Source: Loktanella sp. UBA3435
GTDB taxonomy: Bacteria > Pseudomonadota > Alphaproteobacteria > Rhodobacterales > Rhodobacteraceae
Length of the DNA stretch: 18,003 bases
Reading direction: 5' to 3'
NCBI GenBank assembly: GCA_002378665.1
Contig: DFSO01000094.1
Coordinates: 57,410 to 75,412 of the forward strand
Under the pieces are notes generated by a model. The model made no database searches. It saw nothing but the letters and a program-made list of their open reading frames with translations, and was not told the DNA's origin. The position numbers and the translations under genes are program-made. Position 1 is the stretch's first letter; each line of letters starts with the position of its first letter. Positions 15,278-18,003 of this stretch are shown here, one piece after another.

Positions 15278-15886
15278 TTAGCTATGGTTCCAGTCGTCGG
15301 GATCGTCGGAATTGTTGGGCGATAGTCCTATAATATCCCCCTGAATTGAACATCCAAGCCCAAGGACGGTGCGGTTGGCATAGGAGAAATAGGCCGAGAC
15401 TTGGTTGATTTCCAAAATTTCACCGTCGTCAAACCCGACGCCCCGCAGTGCGATGATATCCGCTTCAGCAATCGTCGCGGGCGCAAGGGTGAGTTTCTGG
15501 GCGTAATCCATCGCGGCGACTTGGGCGGCCCCAAGTGGCGCATCCGTGAAATCACGCGCGTCAATCGCCCTGCGGATCGCATCGGATTTTGCGTCATCGC
15601 CCAGCAGCCTGCGCATCCCCGCATAGTGGTGATCGACGCAATAGCCGCATTCATTGAGCGACGAGACCCAGACACCCAAGGCCTCAAGGAACCACTTTGG
15701 TACAGTGTTTCCCGAATGATGCAGCACGTATTTGTAGATCGCCATGTGCCCTTCCATCGAATGGGGGCGCAGGGAATGGGCCATCATAATGTTGTCGACG
15801 TTATCGTCTGGCCCTTTGACCCGATCATAGAGCATCCGCAATTTGCCCGTCGATTGGTCGTAGGGAATGGTTTTGACCCAAGCCAT
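15278..15886 (-). CDS. AhpD-like carboxymuconolactone decarboxylase family protein
   Basis: The 202-residue, mainly helical protein has the full AhpD redox set: Glu68, then Cys80-x-x-Cys83 and His87 (NECGYCVDHH), with the Glu-x11-Cys-x2-Cys-x3-His spacing of alkylhydroperoxidase D. It resembles the 'peroxidase-related enzyme' subgroup rather than true carboxymuconolactone decarboxylases. A peroxidase or thiol-oxidoreductase role in the cytoplasm is inferred from these residues. ATG 15886 follows AAGGA at 7 bases; the frame is open to 15946, but those starts lack a site. First gene of the operon, divergent from parE. Confidence 0.85.
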   Translation of the reverse strand: MAWVKTIPYDQSTGKLRMLYDRVKGPDDNVDNIMMAHSLRPHSMEGHMAIYKYVLHHSGNTVPKWFLEALGVWVSSLNECGYCVDHHYAGMRRLLGDDAKSDAIRRAIDARDFTDAPLGAAQVAAMDYAQKLTLAPATIAEADIIALRGVGFDDGEILEINQVSAYFSYANRTVLGLGCSIQGDIIGLSPNNSDDPDDWNHS

Positions 15887-15955
15887 GACCGTTTCCTTTC
15901 GGGAATTTCCACTCACTTTAGCGGCAATTCGCCCGAAGGAAAGCAAATCAAGCGA

Positions 15956-15984
15956 TTGCCCCTCCCGCCCCTAGGTGGCACAAT
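15956..15984 (+). promoter_or_regulatory. Possible sigma-70 promoter of parE
   Basis: TTGCCC (15956-15961), a 17-base spacer and CACAAT (15979-15984), giving a short leader before the ATG at 16016. The spacing is ideal and the hexamers moderate. Confidence 0.4.
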
Positions 15985-16015
15985 ATGCGGCAAAGCAAAG
16001 AGTGAGCAGTAGCAT

Positions 16016-17974
16016 ATGACGAACGATCTTTTGTCCACCAAAAGCGCCGATGATTACAACGCCTCGTCCATTGAGGTCTTGGAAGATATGGAGCACGTCC
16101 GCCTCCGCCCTGGTATGTATATCGGCGGCAAGGACGAGCGGGCGCTGCATCATATGGTGGCCGAGATTATCGATAACTCGATGGATGAGGCCGTTGCGGG
16201 GCATGCCACTTGGATCGAGGTTGAGCTGCATGCCAACGGCCATTGTACGGTGCGCGATAACGGGCGGGGGATCCCCACCGATCCACACCCCAAACAGCCG
16301 ACCAAATCCGCGCTTGAGATCATTTTCTGTACGCTAAACGCGGGGGGTAAGTTTTCGGGTGACAGCTACGAGACCTCAGGCGGTTTGCACGGGGTTGGCT
16401 CCTCTGTCGTGAACGCGCTGTCGGATCACTTGCGCGTCGAGGTGGCTCGCAACAAAGAACTGTTCATGATGGAATTCTCCAAGGGTGTGCCGCAAGCGCC
16501 CTTAGCCAAGATCGGTGCTGCCCCAAACAGGCGCGGCACCTCGGTCACATTCCACCCCGATCCTGAGATTTTCGGCAAGCTGACGCTGAAACCTTCCACG
16601 CTGTTCAAGATGGCGCGCTCCAAGGCCTATCTATTCTCTGGCGTCGAAATCCGTTGGAAGACCGAGATCAACGACGAGACCACGCCGCTGACCGCGACGT
16701 TTAAGTTTCCGGGTGGTTTGTCGGATTATTTGGGCGAGCGTTTGGGCAAGTCCACGGTTTACGCCGACAAGCCGTTTGCGGGCCATGTGTCGTTCCAAGA
16801 GAAATTCCAAGTGCCGGGCAAGGTCGAGTGGGCGATCAACTGGACCCCTGCCCGCGACGGGTTCATGCAGTCCTATTGTAACACCGTGCCGACGCCAGAG
16901 GGCGGGACCCATGAGACGGGGTTCTGGTCCGCGATTCTGAAGGGGATCAAGGCGTATGGCGAGCGTGTGAACAACAAGAAATCCGCGCAGATCACGCGTG
17001 AAGATTTGATGACGGGCGGTTGTGCGCTGGTGTCTTGCTTTATCCGCGAGCCTGAATTTGTGGGCCAGACCAAGGACCGTTTGGCCACGACCGATGCACA
17101 GCGCATGGTGGACCTTGCGGTGCGCGACCACTTTGACAACTGGCTGGCGGCCGATACCAAAGCTGCTGGTGCGATTTTGGATTTCCTTGTGCTGCGGGTT
17201 GAGGAACGCCTGCGCCGCAAGATGGAAAAAGAGACCGCGCGTAAGACCGCGACAAAGAAACTGCGGCTTCCCGGCAAGCTGACTGATTGCTCTAGCAAGG
17301 ACCGTGCGGGGACAGAGTTGTTCATCGTGGAGGGCGATTCTGCGGGGGGCTCTGGCAAGGGCGCGCGCAACCGTGTGAACCAAGCGCTTTTGCCGCTCAA
17401 AGGTAAGATTTTGAACGTGCTGGGCGCTGCCTCTAATAAGATCAACACCAACGCCGAGATCAACGATCTTTGCGAGGCGCTTGGCGTTGGGATGGGGACG
17501 AAGTTTAACGTCGACGACCTGCGCTATGACAAGATTATCATCATGACCGATGCGGATGTGGACGGGGCGCATATTGCGGCGCTTTTGATGACGTTCTTCT
17601 TTACGCAGATGCGGCCGCTGATTGATCAGGGGCATCTGTATCTCGCCTGTCCGCCGCTCTACCGCCTGACGCAAGGGGCGCACCGTCTGTATGTGACGGA
17701 TGACGCAGCCAAGGATGTGGCGATGGAAAAGGGCCTTGGTGGTAAGGGTAAAATCGACGTGCAACGCTTTAAGGGCTTGGGCGAGATGGACGCAAAAGAC
17801 CTCAAAGAAACGACAATGGACCCGACGACACGGAAGCTCATCCGCGTGACAATCGCCGACGAAGAACCCGGTGATACGGCCGATCTGGTGGAGCGTCTGA
17901 TGGGGAAGAAGCCCGAACTGCGGTATCAGTATATCCAAGAGAACGCGCAGTTTGTTGAGGAGTTGGATGTTTAA
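16016..17974 (+). CDS. parE: DNA topoisomerase IV subunit B
   Basis: ParE is the ATPase subunit of topoisomerase IV, which with ParC decatenates replicated chromosomes. The 652-residue product is complete. GHKL ATPase: LEDMEHVRLRPGMYIGG (22-38), the catalytic Glu50 and Asn54 (EIIDNSMDEA), DNGRGIP (81-87) and GGLHGVGSSVVNALS (122-136). Toprim: IVEGDSAGGS from 437 with metal-binding Glu439, and MTDADVDGAH with Asp512, Asp514 and Asp516. The C-terminal RFKGLGEMDAKDL segment is also present. ParE is preferred over GyrB because the chain is about 150 residues shorter, lacking the GyrB insertion, and because of the segment LPGKLTDCSSKD. No strong ribosome site is seen before the ATG. It diverges from the AhpD-like operon. 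Confidence 0.95.
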   Translation: MTNDLLSTKSADDYNASSIEVLEDMEHVRLRPGMYIGGKDERALHHMVAEIIDNSMDEAVAGHATWIEVELHANGHCTVRDNGRGIPTDPHPKQPTKSALEIIFCTLNAGGKFSGDSYETSGGLHGVGSSVVNALSDHLRVEVARNKELFMMEFSKGVPQAPLAKIGAAPNRRGTSVTFHPDPEIFGKLTLKPSTLFKMARSKAYLFSGVEIRWKTEINDETTPLTATFKFPGGLSDYLGERLGKSTVYADKPFAGHVSFQEKFQVPGKVEWAINWTPARDGFMQSYCNTVPTPEGGTHETGFWSAILKGIKAYGERVNNKKSAQITREDLMTGGCALVSCFIREPEFVGQTKDRLATTDAQRMVDLAVRDHFDNWLAADTKAAGAILDFLVLRVEERLRRKMEKETARKTATKKLRLPGKLTDCSSKDRAGTELFIVEGDSAGGSGKGARNRVNQALLPLKGKILNVLGAASNKINTNAEINDLCEALGVGMGTKFNVDDLRYDKIIIMTDADVDGAHIAALLMTFFFTQMRPLIDQGHLYLACPPLYRLTQGAHRLYVTDDAAKDVAMEKGLGGKGKIDVQRFKGLGEMDAKDLKETTMDPTTRKLIRVTIADEEPGDTADLVERLMGKKPELRYQYIQENAQFVEELDV

Positions 17975-18003
17975 AGGATTGCGTTACTCCACCTAAGCGT
18001 GCA

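Noticed and set aside
16631..17938. 435-codon open frame antisense to parE
   Set aside because: It lies wholly opposite a complete ParE with all motifs. Its composition (Arg/His/Leu-rich, no recognisable domain) is typical of an antisense shadow in GC-rich DNA.
1..18003. CRISPR arrays, tRNA or rRNA genes, integrases and full insertion sequences
   Set aside because: I saw no regularly spaced repeats, no tRNA cloverleaf with a CCA-type end, and no transposase or integrase motif in any frame.

Overview
The window looks like chromosomal DNA of a marine alphaproteobacterium of the Rhodobacterales (Roseobacter group). The reasons are a moderately high GC content, a long alphaproteobacterial-type ThyX, a ParE of 652 residues, an SdhE, paired DUF1194 proteins, and a TbpB-like lipoprotein next to a Slam-type outer-membrane protein. 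These assignments come from reading the translated sequence; no database search was run.

Layout. At the left edge a minus-strand gene, cut by the window, lies 3 bases downstream of thyX. It carries a zinc-ribbon-like N-terminus and the start of a nucleoside-2-deoxyribosyltransferase/TIR-like domain. At 1857-4411 (+) there is a surface-lipoprotein cassette: a TbpB-like lipoprotein followed, with no spacer, by its presumed Slam translocator. Both are broken by single-base shifts, each next to a homopolymer. Then come gloA and two overlapping DUF1194 (VWA-like) secreted proteins (4470-6288, +), a MarR regulator, and an sdhE/XRE-regulator pair (6297-7570, -).

The middle (7652-10565, +) holds a class Ib aspartate-type aminotransferase, a small conserved-looking protein of unknown function and a second PLP aminotransferase of the 2-aminoadipate/MocR type. 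A MATE exporter (-) converges on and overlaps the latter, and a DUF2461 gene diverges from the exporter. The stretch 12594-13410 has no intact gene. It contains several hairpins and the remains of a small lipoprotein gene, in which the lipobox cysteine codon reads TGA and a downstream T-run is one base short. The right part has a three-gene minus-strand operon (AhpD-like protein, D-2-hydroxyacid dehydrogenase, NAD-dependent epimerase/dehydratase) and, divergent from it, the essential gene parE.

How the parts work together. Most of the window is housekeeping or ordinary metabolism (dTMP synthesis, methylglyoxal detoxification, succinate dehydrogenase maturation, transamination, chromosome decatenation). 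The unusual material is (i) the edge gene after thyX, a possible defence or nucleotide-sensing protein, and (ii) damage concentrated in cell-surface lipoprotein genes: three apparent indels in the TbpB-like/Slam cassette and two lesions in the small lipoprotein gene. The other complete genes read open from start to stop. I did not find a clearly new multi-gene system; the edge gene is the best candidate, and its key C-terminal half lies outside the window.
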